The notes beneath the pieces were generated by a model. That model was given only the letters and a program-made list of their open reading frames with translations, was not told the DNA's origin and searched no databases. A DNA stretch of 60,075 bases from Acanthamoeba lenticulata. Taxonomy: Eukaryota; Discosea; Longamoebia; Acanthamoebidae. The stretch covers positions 1 to 60,075 of the forward strand of contig NAVB01000953.1 in assembly GCA_002179805.1 (NCBI GenBank). The letters are read 5' to 3'. The first letter of the stretch is position 1, and every line of letters begins with the position of its first letter. The translations under genes and the position numbers were made by a program. This document shows positions 9,479 through 26,100 of this stretch, one piece after another.

Positions 9479-12427
9479 TCAGCCGCGGGGCTTGATGAGC
9501 AAGAGGAGCGACAGGTAGGCCAGGACGCGCGTGATGATGATGATGCCGGCGATGAACATGAGGTCGCCCCAGATGTTGGTCTCCACGTTGAGGCGGTCGA
9601 GGATGTCCCCGCCCGTGATCGGGTTGATGCCGCCGTACGCCGAGGGCGTGTTGGGCGTGAAGTCGCGCGAGCCGAGGTCGAATTCGTTGATGAGCAGCAA
9701 CTCGTACCTGGACATTAATAAAAGAAAATAAAAAAAATAAAGTTAATATAGATACAATCAATGTAAATTCATAAGACTAATTTCTACGTACGAATACTTC
9801 ATGAACGACATCCAGCGCGACCAGCGGACCCAGCTGCGCAGGTTCTCCTGTGCGATGAAGAAACCGCCTAGCAGGACTGAGCTGAGGAAGATGACCACCG
9901 ACAGCGTGAGGGCCTTCTTGACGTCGGGGACCGTGGCGCCGATGAACAGGCCGATCCCGCTCCCCATCACCGCGAAGAGACACAATATGGCCAGATAGAA
10001 CAGGAAGCATCCGGCTTTTGGTGATAAATTGACCTGAACATTTTCTAAATGTTAGTATAAATACATTGGACACCCGCACGCTGACCCCTAAATGGCTAAA
10101 AATTAAAAAAAAAGGGGAAATAGGCACCATCCAGTAGGTGATGCTGCCAAAGATGATGGGAAGGATCAGCTCGAGGGGCGTCTCCGCGAGGACTTTGCCC
10201 ATGAAGTAGGCCTTGTTGTAGATTATACCGATTAGGCCTTCTCCCTCCTGTGGGCCAGACAACACTCTCGAGTGGGGGGGGGGTACCGAAAGTCGATAAG
10301 ATCCGGTGGCTCGCTCCTTGAACAGCACACCGAGCTCTGGTGGGACTGTGCAGACGACGTGTCAGGTCTTCTTCACTTGGACTCGAAAGGAGAGGACGTA
10401 CAGGCAAAGAGCGAGTTGAACCAGGTGTTCATGACCCAGAAAAGCGTGCTAAAGAACAAGAAGCCGCTGATGTCGCTGATGTGATCCTCTGTGCAACGAC
10501 ATGACGTACATGTGAGGCCTCAAAACTATAAATCCCAATGTGTCGGAAAAAAAAAACCCAAACAACAAACGAACCGGTGGTGCTACGGCGAAGCCAGAGG
10601 AGACCGGCGAGGACGGCGATGGTGATGACTTGGATGATGCGGTCCCAGCCGAGGATGTCACCCTTTCGCTGAATGAAGGCGCGTCGGCCCAGCACCCACG
10701 TCTGCAGGTAAAAGGGCGTCGGGAACTTCTTGCCGTGCTGCATGTCCTCGATTGAAGCCTTTTCGAGCTCCGCATTCCCGGGCGCTCCAGCCAAAATACC
10801 CTGTCCTTGGCCCTGCTGGTCGCCCTCGTCGGCCTGGTCCTGGTCTCGCGGCTCGGCTTGTTGCTTCTTCTCGTTCTCGGCGTAGGTGTCGATCAGCAGC
10901 TGTCGCACGGTGCGGCCGTCCTTGATCTTCTGGCGCGAGGAGACCACCTCGAGCCCAAAGTCGGCCGGATTGTAGGTGGGCGGCGCGTGCAGGCCGAGCG
11001 AGTCAAAGTAGGACATGATGTCCCGCGCGCTGCCCGAGTAGACGACCCACCCGCCCTCGGCCATGAGGAGCACCTTGTCGAACCTGCGCGGGTGCATGGC
11101 ACCGAGCAAGCGCGTGAGCCCAAGTGGTCTGCCCGGGCCGCAGAGGCCTCTGGGAACGAAAGACGTACATCTGGAACATGGCCGACGAGGGCTGATGGAT
11201 CGTCGTCACGACCGTGTGGCCACTCTTGGCCAGCGTCTTGAGCGACACGATCAGCCCGAGCGAGGTGGCCGCGTCGAGGCCCGTGGTGGGCTCGTCCAGG
11301 AAAATGAGCGCCGGGTTGCTGACGAGCTCCGTCGCGATGTTGGTTCGCTTTCGTTCTCCGCCCGACACGCCGCGCTGCACAGAACAGGAGGCGTGAACCG
11401 AGCCGTCGTTGGTCGTGTCAACGCAGAGAACGGAGACGTACCACCCAATCGCCGCCGACGATGGTGTTGGCGCATCGCTGGAGGCCCAGCTCAGTGAGGA
11501 TGTACTCGACCCGCTCGCGCTTCTGCTTGAAGGACATGGCCTTGGGCAGCTTTAGGTAGGCAGCGTCGCGGACGGTGTTGCGGACGGTGATCATGGGGAA
11601 GAAGATGTCGTCCTGAAGCACATAGGCCATGCGCCGCTTGAACCGACGGCCCTTGACCTCCTCCCCGTTCACCAGCAGCTTGCCCGTCACGTTCTTGGTG
11701 ATGCGTTGGGCCAAGACGTTCAACAGCGTAGTCTGCAACCACCAGAAAACCACCAGAAATAAAGTGTGGAATTTTAGAACAAAAAACGATTGAAAATATA
11801 ATAAAAAAAATATGAAGGTGATAGAGGAAGACGAACCTTGCCAGAACCGGTGGGTCCCATGATGGCGATAACCTGACCTGAATGAGCAGAGCCAGAGACG
11901 TTGTTGAGGATGGGAATCTCCTTCTTCTGCTTGAACCGGTTGGTCAACATGGCCGGGATGGGCAGCTTGAGGAGCAGGCGGCCGAGAAGGCTCTTGGGCG
12001 GCAGCGGCACGACCACCTTGTAGTTGATGTCGTGCCAGTCGAGATTGATGCGCCACTTGGGGCGCTGGGACGAGAAGGGCACGGGCTGCTTGACCTTGGC
12101 GTACTTGGACACCACTTGGTACAGCTCTTCGCTGTTGCTCACCCCGAAGAGCTCCTCGGGCTGGGCCACGGGCATGCCTCCCTCCTGCGCCTGGCCGCCT
12201 TCCTGCTGGCGCCCCCGTCGGTCCGCCTCTTCCTCGCCTCCAGGACCTTCCTCTTCTTCGTGGTGATGAAGGTGAGGGTGCTCCTCCCTTCGTTCCTGTT
12301 CTTGGTCCTCTTCTTCAGCTTCCTGCTCTTCATGTGCGCGGTCTCTCACTTCGTCCTGCAAGGGCTCCTCCTCGAGGTTGTTGGTCTCGTCCGGCCCTCG
12401 CTCAGGGCGATTGCCCAAGGTGGCCAT
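9479..12427 (-). CDS. ABCG-type half-transporter, multi-exon
   Basis: The gene reads from ATG at 12427 to TGA at 9479-9481. A charged N-terminal region (rich in Glu, His and Gln) precedes the ATPase. The Walker A motif GPTGSGK is split from TTLLNVLA by an intron; then come LQDDIFFP, the signature VSGGERKRT and Walker [13 protein letters not shown]. The membrane half follows ([58 protein letters not shown], then [12 protein letters not shown]). The order ATPase-then-membrane and the FKERA/YRLSAY motif define the ABCG (White/PDR half) group, which exports sterols, lipids or drugs as dimers. The substrate cannot be read from sequence. All ATPase motifs look intact. Confidence 0.93.
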
Positions 12428-12995
12428 CTTCTCCTTCTTCTTCTACTTTTACTGTGGGTTGTAGTGGTGTTCTTCTTCTTGTTCTTTGGCCTTCTGCAGA
12501 TCACTGGAAAAGCACAAGGCTCGTCGGTTGGTGTTGCTGCGGTTCTCTAACCAGGCTGTTGATGTGTCGTGTTGATGTGTCGTCTGGGCAAGTTGAAGTG
12601 CAGGATGAGGTCCCTTGGCTTGTGCGTGTTTGTGTGCAGGGTGAGTAAGTCCCGTTTCGGGACATAGAGGAGATAAAGAATTGGTCGAAGATCAAGTTGG
12701 TGAATGGGCAGAAATACCGAGTGGAGAACTAGCAAACCGTCCAATTGCGGTGGTTCGGCCCATTTAAGGGCTCAGAAATAAAGCGATCCGACCAGTAATG
12801 GCCCAGCCGCGGGATGTTACCCATTGGATGATAAAGTGCTGGTGTTTGGCGTGGAAATTCTGGGGTGTTGCGATGCAATGCCTCTCTTCTCGACGTGGAC
12901 GACAACACATTGTCCCCGACGCGTGAGATCATCCTCTTCTACGTCGTCTTCTTGGTTTGTACGTGTTTTATTTGCCTACTGCGCGAGTGGTTGTA
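12428..12995. other. Intergenic: ABCG promoter side and prefoldin 3' end
   Basis: No gene recognised. It should contain the 5' region of the ABCG gene and, from about 12850, the 3' UTR of prefoldin subunit 2. CCAAT-type pentamers occur at 12740-12744 (GTCCAATTG) and, inverted, near 12822 (CCATTGG). Confidence 0.45.
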
Positions 12996-13616
12996 TCATA
13001 CCAGCACGCCAGAGCTGGCCGAGGCGGGCTTGGCGGGCTGGGGCGCTGGCTCGTCTTCGTCCTCGCCCATGACCCGGATCTTGTGCAGGGCCTTGAACTC
13101 ATCGAGGGCCTTGTCCTTCTGCTGCAGCGAGTCGTGGAGGCTCTTCAGGACCTGCTCGATCTGTTGTCGGCAGCCCCACGCCGACGAGCAGTGCGTGTCA
13201 GGTGTGCCAAGCAGAGGTGGCGACGCCAAGGTCAACGTACGCCCTCAAGGTTCTTGCGGACGGCCGGCAGCACCTCACCCACGGTGCGCTCGACGAGCAC
13301 GCCACCCACCAGTCGGTAGCATCGTCGCCCAGCGTCCAACCCCTTGATGGCATCAATCACCAGCCTGTTGATTTTTTTCAATGGTTAAATTGAGCAAATA
13401 AATTGAAACAAACCAGAGCGTGAAAACACATCGATTGACTATCCCATCCTTTAACTTGCTCCATGAGTTGGCAAAAAAACGGGTTCAAGGATGACAGTAC
13501 CGATGCTCGTTTTGCTCAATTTCCAATTCACCAATCTTTTGGACGAGCTCGTTGCACTCGGAACGCATCGCCTGGAATTGGCGTACGATAAGCTGCTGAT
13601 CAGGGTTGGTCTGCAT
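12996..13616 (-). CDS. PFDN2: Prefoldin subunit 2, 3 exons, 134 aa
   Basis: My exons are 13616-13501, 13364-13241 and 13160-12996 (minus strand), 405 bases in frame with TGA at 12996-12998. The protein matches the beta-type prefoldin PFDN2: a first coiled-coil helix (IVRQFQAMRSECNELVQ, then GELEIEQNEHRLVIDAI), the central hairpin CYRLVGGVLVERTVGEVLP, and a second helix ending DEFKALHKIRVMGEDED. The tail SASSGVLV even resembles that of the human protein. Prefoldin is a cytosolic six-subunit chaperone that hands actin and tubulin to the CCT chaperonin. A longer reading frame extends upstream to 13730, but an acceptor-like sequence there and the family length favour ATG at 13616. Confidence 0.93.
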
Positions 13617-13809
13617 TTTGCCAAAGAACTGAATCCAACAGTAAATGGATGATCCCAAGCGTTGATTGTTTTTCTCTTGGCTTAGAATTTCTTTTCTATT
13701 TTGTCCGCACGAAAGTAAAATAGTTGACATTCATACACGAAGCTTCTTTTTTGCTGGTGTGCGACGGCAGCAATCTAGAGAGGAACCACCTGGAGTGATT
13801 TGCACCTCG
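13617..13809. promoter_or_regulatory. Short divergent promoter region, PFDN2 (-) and kinesin (+)
   Basis: 193 bases lie between the two start codons. Prefoldin helps fold tubulin and the kinesin walks on microtubules, so coordinated expression would make sense, though that is only an inference from position. Confidence 0.5.
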
Positions 13810-18674
<4,865 letters not shown>

Positions 18675-19156
18675 AGTCTGGCCAAGCACTACATTTTTGG
18701 ATCTAATAAATATGTTATTTACGTAAAATTAAGAATAAAAAAAATGAAGGGTTAATGTATTTTCTTCACAAGCAAGAAGACAACGCAAGAAACCCAAGAG
18801 CAGTCCCGCCAGTGAGCTGACAGCGGTGGGCGTGGGCGACCTAGGCGCTCCTGTGGGCGCAGTGGGACAGTGCCGGGAACACTTCTGGGCCGATGCCAAC
18901 CGTAGACGAGAGCGTCTACTTGGCAGGGACATGCAGCCCGTATTCTCTATTGCTTGCTCTTACTGCTGTCTCGCCCACACCCATATACCCCTCCCCTTCC
19001 ACCTCAGTTGCAACTCAGCTACCAAGACAGTGTTCAGTCTGGGCAGGAATTCACCTTGCCTGTCTAAACGGCTCTCCAAAGAACAAGAAGACCAGCGAGG
19101 CGGACTTTTGCTTGTATTAACCATTTCTTTCGTTTATTAAACGTTTCACGCTTTCG
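18675..19156. other. Intergenic, no gene seen
   Basis: Contains the kinesin 3' UTR and the promoter of the RING-finger gene. Open frames here have no domain character. AT-rich just after the kinesin stop, then mixed sequence with CTCC/CCTT runs. Confidence 0.5.
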
Positions 19157-20068
19157 ATGAGCCGCCCAAAGATCGAGTTTCACTACACCCAGCCTGCCGA
19201 TGCGGAACTTGAATGTTCCATATGCATGGAGCCCCTCCTCGACCCCGTCGTTGAGCCCGCGTGCGGGGAGATGTTCTGCCGAGACTGCCTCGAACGCGCG
19301 CTAAAGCAGGCCGGGGGCAACGGAGCGTGCCCCCACTGCCGCGCTGCCACCACCATGTCGAAAGTGAACCCACCCCCAAGAATCGTGACCAACAAGCTCA
19401 ACTCCCTGCCCGTTCTCTGCCCCACCTGCGCCAACGCCGTCGAGCGCTCCCAACTCGTGGCCCACGTCGACAAGTGCCCCGTCCCGTGCGCTCTCGGGTG
19501 CGGAGAGAAGGTGGCCCCGGCCCAGCTCTCGGCTCACGACCAGACGTGCCAGGCCAAGGCTGTGGAATGCGAGGCTTTGGAGGTGGGCTGTCCTTGGCAG
19601 GGCCCGCGGCGCGAGCAAGCGCGCCACACCCAGGAGTGCAGGATGGTCCCCCTGCTTCCGTTTCATCGCAAGATGAAGGACTTGGAGGCGGCGAACAAGA
19701 AGCTGGGGGATGAAGTGCGGCGTCTGGAGGAGGGAATCAAGCAGCGTGCGGGCAAGAAGCAAGTATGTGTGCACCGCAGGTGCGGAAAGACATTTACCGA
19801 GGAAACGAACGAGGACGACGAAGCCTGCACCTTCCACCCGGGGGACCTACAGCACCGCTACACGGCCTCGAGGAAGCAGGCACTGTGGAGTCCTCTCGAC
19901 GGGTGGGAGGAATACAACTGGCGCGTGCTGGAGGACAGCTTCCCTCGGCACGGTGGGCCGGCCAATTTTCTTGCTATGTGGACCTTCCGCTACACATGCT
20001 GCAAGACCGAGTTCTCTCCCTATGACAAAGGGATGCCTGGGTGCTACAAATCGAAGCATTCGTCTTGA
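19157..20068 (+). CDS. RING-finger protein with TRAF-type zinc fingers and Cys/His tail
   Basis: Single exon, 303 aa. Residues of about 19-62 form a RING finger of C3HC4 type (LECSICMEPLLDP, CGEMFCRDCLERAL, ACPHCRA), so E3 ubiquitin-ligase activity is likely. Two TRAF-like zinc-finger units follow (CPTCANAVERSQLVAHVDKC and CGEKVAPAQLSAHDQTC, then CPWQG...HTQEC), then a short coiled coil (KMKDLEAANKKLGDEVRRLE). The last 100 residues contain a second Cys/His arrangement (CVHRRCGKTF, ACTFHPGDLQHRY, FRYTCCKTEF, MPGCYKSKHSS), resembling the HPG/CC zinc-binding modules scattered through protist and animal proteins. It lacks a C-terminal MATH domain, so it is not a classical TRAF. The substrate is unknown. 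Confidence 0.9.
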   Translation: MSRPKIEFHYTQPADAELECSICMEPLLDPVVEPACGEMFCRDCLERALKQAGGNGACPHCRAATTMSKVNPPPRIVTNKLNSLPVLCPTCANAVERSQLVAHVDKCPVPCALGCGEKVAPAQLSAHDQTCQAKAVECEALEVGCPWQGPRREQARHTQECRMVPLLPFHRKMKDLEAANKKLGDEVRRLEEGIKQRAGKKQVCVHRRCGKTFTEETNEDDEACTFHPGDLQHRYTASRKQALWSPLDGWEEYNWRVLEDSFPRHGGPANFLAMWTFRYTCCKTEFSPYDKGMPGCYKSKHSS

Positions 20069-20179
20069 TCTCCTTTTGTGGACGTCACGCAAGATGATGA
20101 CTGTACTGTCTATAACGAGGTTGTTTGACTTGTTTGTCGTTGTTGTTGTGTACAATCTTCAGAAGCTCGCGCTTTCTGC

Positions 20180-23100
20180 TCATACAGCGTCGAGCCCGCG
20201 GGAGGTCTCGCCGATGAGGCTGTTAAAGAAGTCGAGCAGCTCAGCCATGGAAGGTCGCCGGTCGGGTTTGGCGTGCCAGCCGCGCTCGAGCATCCGCCGG
20301 TAGGCCTCCGGGCAGTCGGCGGGCAGCTGCGGCCTTCGGCCCTCGAGCACGTCGAGCGACACGCCCATGAAGTTGCGCCCCGCAAACGGTTGTCTGTCCA
20401 GAAAGGTAGTTGTCAGCATCTTGATGTGGGAACAACCAGAAATGGGGTGGATTCTCGGCGTCCGTACTTGCGGGTGAGCATCTCCCACATGACGATGGCG
20501 AAAGAGTATACGTCCACCTTCTCCGAGTACTTCTCGCCCCGGATCACTTCGGGCGCTGAAAGAACGAAGCCAAAAAGCGAAAACGACGTTAGCGACAACC
20601 ACGAAAGAACGAAAACGACAAGAAGAAAGCGAAAGCGAAAGCGTCGCGCACCAGTCCAGCAGGGAGTGCCGCAGCGGGTCATGGTGGCGTTCTCCTCCTT
20701 GAGGCGCGCAAAGCCAAAGTCGGCGATCTTGACGTTGTTGTTTTCGTCGACGAGCAGGTTGGAGGGCTTGAGGTCGCGGTGGATGATGGCGCCCTTGGGC
20801 AGGGTGTGCAGGTAGTTCACGCCCAGCGCGGCGCTGCGGAGCATGCGGAGGCGCTGCTGCCAGGTGAGCTTGACGCTGCGGTTGGCGAGGAGGTCCTTCA
20901 GGCTGCCCTGCCGCACAAACTCGGTCACGATGCACAGGCTGGGCATCCGCACGCACGCGCCGACAAAGAGCACGACGTTGGGGTGGTGCAGCTCCGACAA
21001 GAAGGCCATCTCGGCGCGGAACTCGAGCAGGTGCCGCTCGTCCAGGTTCTGCTTGATGAACCGCTTCACCGCCACATCGACGCCCTTCCACGAGCCGCGG
21101 TACACGACGCCGTAGGACCCCATCCCGATCTGGTTCCCGAGCGCGATCTCGTTAAAGTCGATCACCCAGCGGCACAGGTTCGCCGACGCCAGGAACCGGT
21201 CCTCGTCGGCCAGGCCCTCGCCCACGGCCGTCTGCAGGAGATGCGCGGCGTCGAGGTCATCGTCGGTCTCGCGGTCCTCGCGCGCGCTGCCGTCGTCCGA
21301 CGACATCGCACGTCGTACGCCGCCGTTGGTCACGCCGCCAAAGAAGCGGCCCTCGAGGCCGGGCACCTTGAGCTCCCACAGGCGCTCGGCCCCGGTGAGC
21401 GAGTCGGGCAGCTCGAACCGGCCCAGGTCGAGCAGAACGCGGCCCGAGTCGGTGGGCGGGAGCCGGGCGCGGGCGGCGTCGGACAAGACGAGCTGGCCGC
21501 CGTGGGCCAGGGCCGTGAGGCGCGCCGCCGCGCCGACCGGCGGGCCGGCGTACTCCATCCGGCGCGTGGTCGGGTCCTTACCCATGCGCGGCTCGCCCAC
21601 ATGGACGCCCATCCGCACGCGCAGGCCCTTGAACAGGACTCTGAGATGACGTCACCATCAGCCAATCGGATAAAATTCGGAGATAAGCAGAGGCAAGAAG
21701 AAGGAAGGACGTGCCTGTCGTCGGTGTCACCCCACTCTTCGGCCGCGCCCGGGTGGCGCAGCAGCGCCGACGGCCACTCGACCTCGAGCAGCGCCGTCTG
21801 GGCCTCGAGGCACCAGCCGACGGCGTCGGCCACCTCCTGGAAGACGACGCAGAAGGTGCCCTCGCCCGAGCTCAGGCGCTCGCGGCCGCCGCCAAAGTTG
21901 GACGGCGCGCGGACTTCGTAGCCGCGGTGCTTGGGCAGGAGCGAACGGAGCAGCCGGTTGTGCTCGAGCGTGGCGTCCTTCATGGCCTCGGGGTGGAAGG
22001 CCCAGAGCGAGGCGGCGCTGGTGATGTCCGAGAACACAATGGCGACCTCGCCGGCGGGCGGCGGCACGCGGACGCCGGCCGCGCCCACGCCGGCCGTGCT
22101 GACCCGGAGCATGGCCATCGGGTAGTTGTACAGCGAGCCGCCGGCCGAGGACCCGCCGTGGCTCGACGCCTGGCTCGACACCGACTTCTTGCGGCCGCGC
22201 CTGCGGTACGTGCTGGACGACTGGCTGTGGCTGCTGCCGCCGCTGCTGCTGAGGCCGCCGCCTCCGCCGCTGGCGCCGCCGGTGTGGTAGTTGGAGGCTG
22301 CGGACGACGAGGAGCCGCCCTGCGAGGAGGACGACATCTCGCCGGTCATGGCGCTCAGGCGGGTGACGATCTCCAGGAAGGTCGGCCGGATCGACGGGTC
22401 CGAATGCCAGCACGACTTCATCAACTCTTCATACTGGGAGAGAAACGAAATAAAAATCAGAATTAAAAATAAAAATAAAAATAAAAATAAAAACACAAAA
22501 ACAAAACGAAAGGAAAAGCGAAAGCAAAGGTGATACCTCGGGAGTGACGATGAGAGAGCCGTCGTCGGGCACCACGGGCCGCACGTCGTCGCGAAGGACG
22601 GCCACGGCCACGGCGGCCGGGCTGAGGCCCGGATAGGGCGTGCTCCGGGTCAGGAGCTCCCACAGGATGATGCCGTAGGAGTACACATCGGCCAGGACGT
22701 GGTCCAGCTGCGGCTGGTCGTTGAGGACCTCTGGCGCTGTCCATGGGATCGACCCGAGGCCTTCGTTGCCCTCGCGCCCGGTCTTGATCTCCTGCTTGAG
22801 CCTCGTGAGGCCAAAGTCGCTGACCTGGATAGGGTTTCGACCGAAAAACAGCGTTAAAATGTCAACAATGCGCTGTGGAAATTGGCATTGATACGTGGGA
22901 TGCCGAACCTTGAGGCACCACTTGCTGTCGAGAAGAAGGTTGAGCGACTTGAGGTCGCGGTGGACGATGCCCGACGAGTGGAGGAAGTGCATCCCCTTGG
23001 CCGCCTGGTAGGCCAGCTTGAGCTTGAGCGCAAACGGGATGTCGACGATAAGCTCGTTGTGCAAAACGTCGTAGAGCGAGCCCAGCGCCATGAACTCCAT

Positions 23101-26100
23101 CACAAGGCACATCTTCTCGGCGCTCGTCGACGCCGCCATGAAGAGCACCACGTTCGGGTGGCGCAACGCCATCATCACGTGGATCTGCGTGCACGCGTAG
23201 AGGGTCAGTCCGGGCCACGCACGCATAGGCCGGGCTCGAGCAAGGGCCTTGGACGGACCTCCTCGCGGAAGTTCTTGATCATCTCCTTGCTCGGGTTGTG
23301 CGAGGGCAGCATCTTGACGGCCACCTCGGTGCCGCGCCAGCGGGCCTTGTAGACCGAGCCGTAGCCGCCCATGCCGAGCGGCTCGCCGATCTCGACCTCG
23401 TCGGGGTTGATTTCCCATTCGTGCCGCCGCTTGTGGAAGCGGAGGATGAGCAGCACGATGGCCACCACGACCAGCGGCACGACGATGAGCAGCACGCAGA
23501 TCAACGGAATCAACAAGCCTGGCCCATCCCCCCAACACGGAACCCATGCCGGTGAGCAATCACCGCAGGAATTCGAAAAATGCATGCAAGGGACGCACCA
23601 AGAACGATGCCCAGCACAGCCTCGGTGGACAGCGAGTCGTCGCTGCTGGTCCGACGTTCGCAATAGGATCCCTGCGTGTGAGCGAGCGCGCGAGCGGCCG
23701 TCAATCTTTCGCGACCAAGGAGGCAGCCCGGGGAGGCGGACGCACTTCGTAACCGTCGTCGCAAACGCAGGCGCCGTTGGTGCAGGTTCCGCGGTCCGAA
23801 CAGAAGGTGCCGTTCGAGACGCAAGCGGCCAGCGAGAAGGTCGCCACGCCATCGCAGCGCACGCTGGCCAGCGTGTTGAGAATGCGCCGCTTGACCGCTT
23901 CGTTCTTGCTCCCCACCGTCATGCCGTAGCTTCATGTCCCACAGTCCGTCAATATCAATTTTTTCATGATTAAATGTAATAAATTAAATTAAAAGAATAA
24001 GAAAAGAATATACGTACTTGTCGGCCATTTCGATGGCGTTGATGTCGGTTTGGGTCCACCAGACCCAGTCGAGCAGCGCGCCCGACGCCTGACAGGCGCC
24101 GCTCACCGGCTGCGTGTGGATCATGATGGACGAGCCCATGACAAACGGCCAGCTCGTGTTCCCGCGGCCTTCCAGCAGGAAGATGCCCGCATTGCTGGCG
24201 AGCGGCTGCTCGTACTCGAGCAGGGTGGACGTGACGTCCCGCGACGGCTGCGGCACGGTGCGATTGCCCGACTCGGTGATGATGTAGCTGGGCCCGGCGT
24301 AGGGCGAGGGGATGATGTCCGGCACGATCCACATTCCGATCGAGTTGGGTTGGGCGAACGCGTCCATGATGTTGCCTGCAGACCGACACCAAAACGCGCA
24401 AAAAACACATAATAAGCCGTTTGTTAAAGTGATGTCCAAGAACAGAACGAGGTCCGCCTCTTACCGTTGACGCCGATCGAGCAGGGGTTCAGGTTGGGGA
24501 ACGTGACCTGCATGCCGGGCGTGATCTGCGCGTGCAAATACGGCATTGTTCAGACCACATCGTCAGAGAAGGAGATCAAAGGAAATTGAACTTACCTGTT
24601 CCGCAAAGCGCGGGACGCGGTCGGCGAGCACGGTGGTGAAGAGCTTGGTGATGAGGGACGGGTTGGTCTGGTAGATCACGCAGATGGGCGCGTCCGGCAG
24701 ATACGACGTCAGGTTCACGTTGAGCTCGCGGATCCTCGTGTCGTTCCAGTTCTTGATGTTACCGAGATAGATGTCGGCGAGCGCAGGAAGGTCGAAGCGG
24801 AGGGCGCCGTAGGCAAACACGTCGACGCTGTAGGCGGGCGCGAGCGCGTAGGCGACCATGGGCAGCACGGCCACATCGGGCATCGCCGCAACCTCGTCAT
24901 CGGTCAACTCCACATCGAGCCCGCCAAAGTCGGTGAAGCCCTGCATCATGTTGCTCACGGCGTCCTCGCTGGTCATCGTGTAGTATTTGAAGACCTCGTC
25001 GTTGGACGAGTCCTGGTTGCTGGTGGTTTCAAGAAGATAACGAAGATAACGAAGAAGAAGAAGAAGCACACGAGCGTGAGCCAGGCATGCGTGATGGCCG
25101 CGCGGGCCTCGCGGGAGGGTAGCGCGTACGCCCATGATGGGTAAATGTCCTGCGCGGCCCCGACGCCGATCACGGCGGCCGCGGAGAAGGACTTGCGGCT
25201 GTTGCACTGTATGACGGGGAACGCGTCGAGCAGTAGACGGACCAGCGGCACCGGCAGAGTCGAGAACGACTGCTTCTCGGCCAAACTGATGGCCTGGAAA
25301 AAAAGAAAACAATAATGGAATAATAAAAAAAATCAAAATGCTATTCGGCTTGTGTTTGTCTGTGTTGATGTCAAGTGGGAGAGCGTACAATGCTGTTGGT
25401 TTGCGACCAGAACAGGATGTTGAGCAGCTCCTTGACGCTCGGACAGCCCGTCGTTGGGTTGGTCACGTTGGCCGAAAGCGTCACGTAGAGCAGGTAGCTC
25501 ATCGGCCACGATCCCTCCTCTGCAACAAAGATACAGATTTTAGAAAAAGAAAAAGTATTATTAATAAAACAAAAAAAAACACAAAAAGGAAGGAAATGGG
25601 GGACGCACGATCCGGATTGGTGAGGTCAACCACGAAGGTGCCGTTCTGAATTCTGTTGCTGCTGGCCTCCATGGCTGCGCGTACATGAAAGCGTGCGTCA
25701 GCACAGGAAGTAAAAAAAGAAGTAAAAAAAAAATGGAAAATGAAAAAAATGAAAAAAAAAACACCTACCTGTACGAATGGCCGAGATGGTCGGCGTGACC
25801 GTCGCGTTGGCTTTGTTGACCATCGACGCGTAGCTGACGTTTTGGCGGAGCGCATAGGTCAGGTCCATGTAGCCCAGCGAGAACGGCGTTTGCTGTTGGT
25901 TGATCGAGTTTATGGGCCAACGATTAATGGTAATTTAAAAAAAAAATTCAAGGGCGAGACGTACCGCGACAAAGGTGGCTTGCGCGGTGTGGCTGGGGTT
26001 GATATTCAGGTTGGGCGCCGGCATGCGGGTGAGGTTCTGCCCGACCCGCATGTACTCGGCCTCGAAGGCCGACGAGAAATTGCACATCATCGACCCAAAG

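Noticed and set aside
20779..21921. A 380-codon + strand frame
   Set aside because: Antisense to the cyclase and second kinase domains of the receptor, whose motifs are unmistakable. Composition (His, Ala, Arg, Val) is typical of GC-rich shadows.
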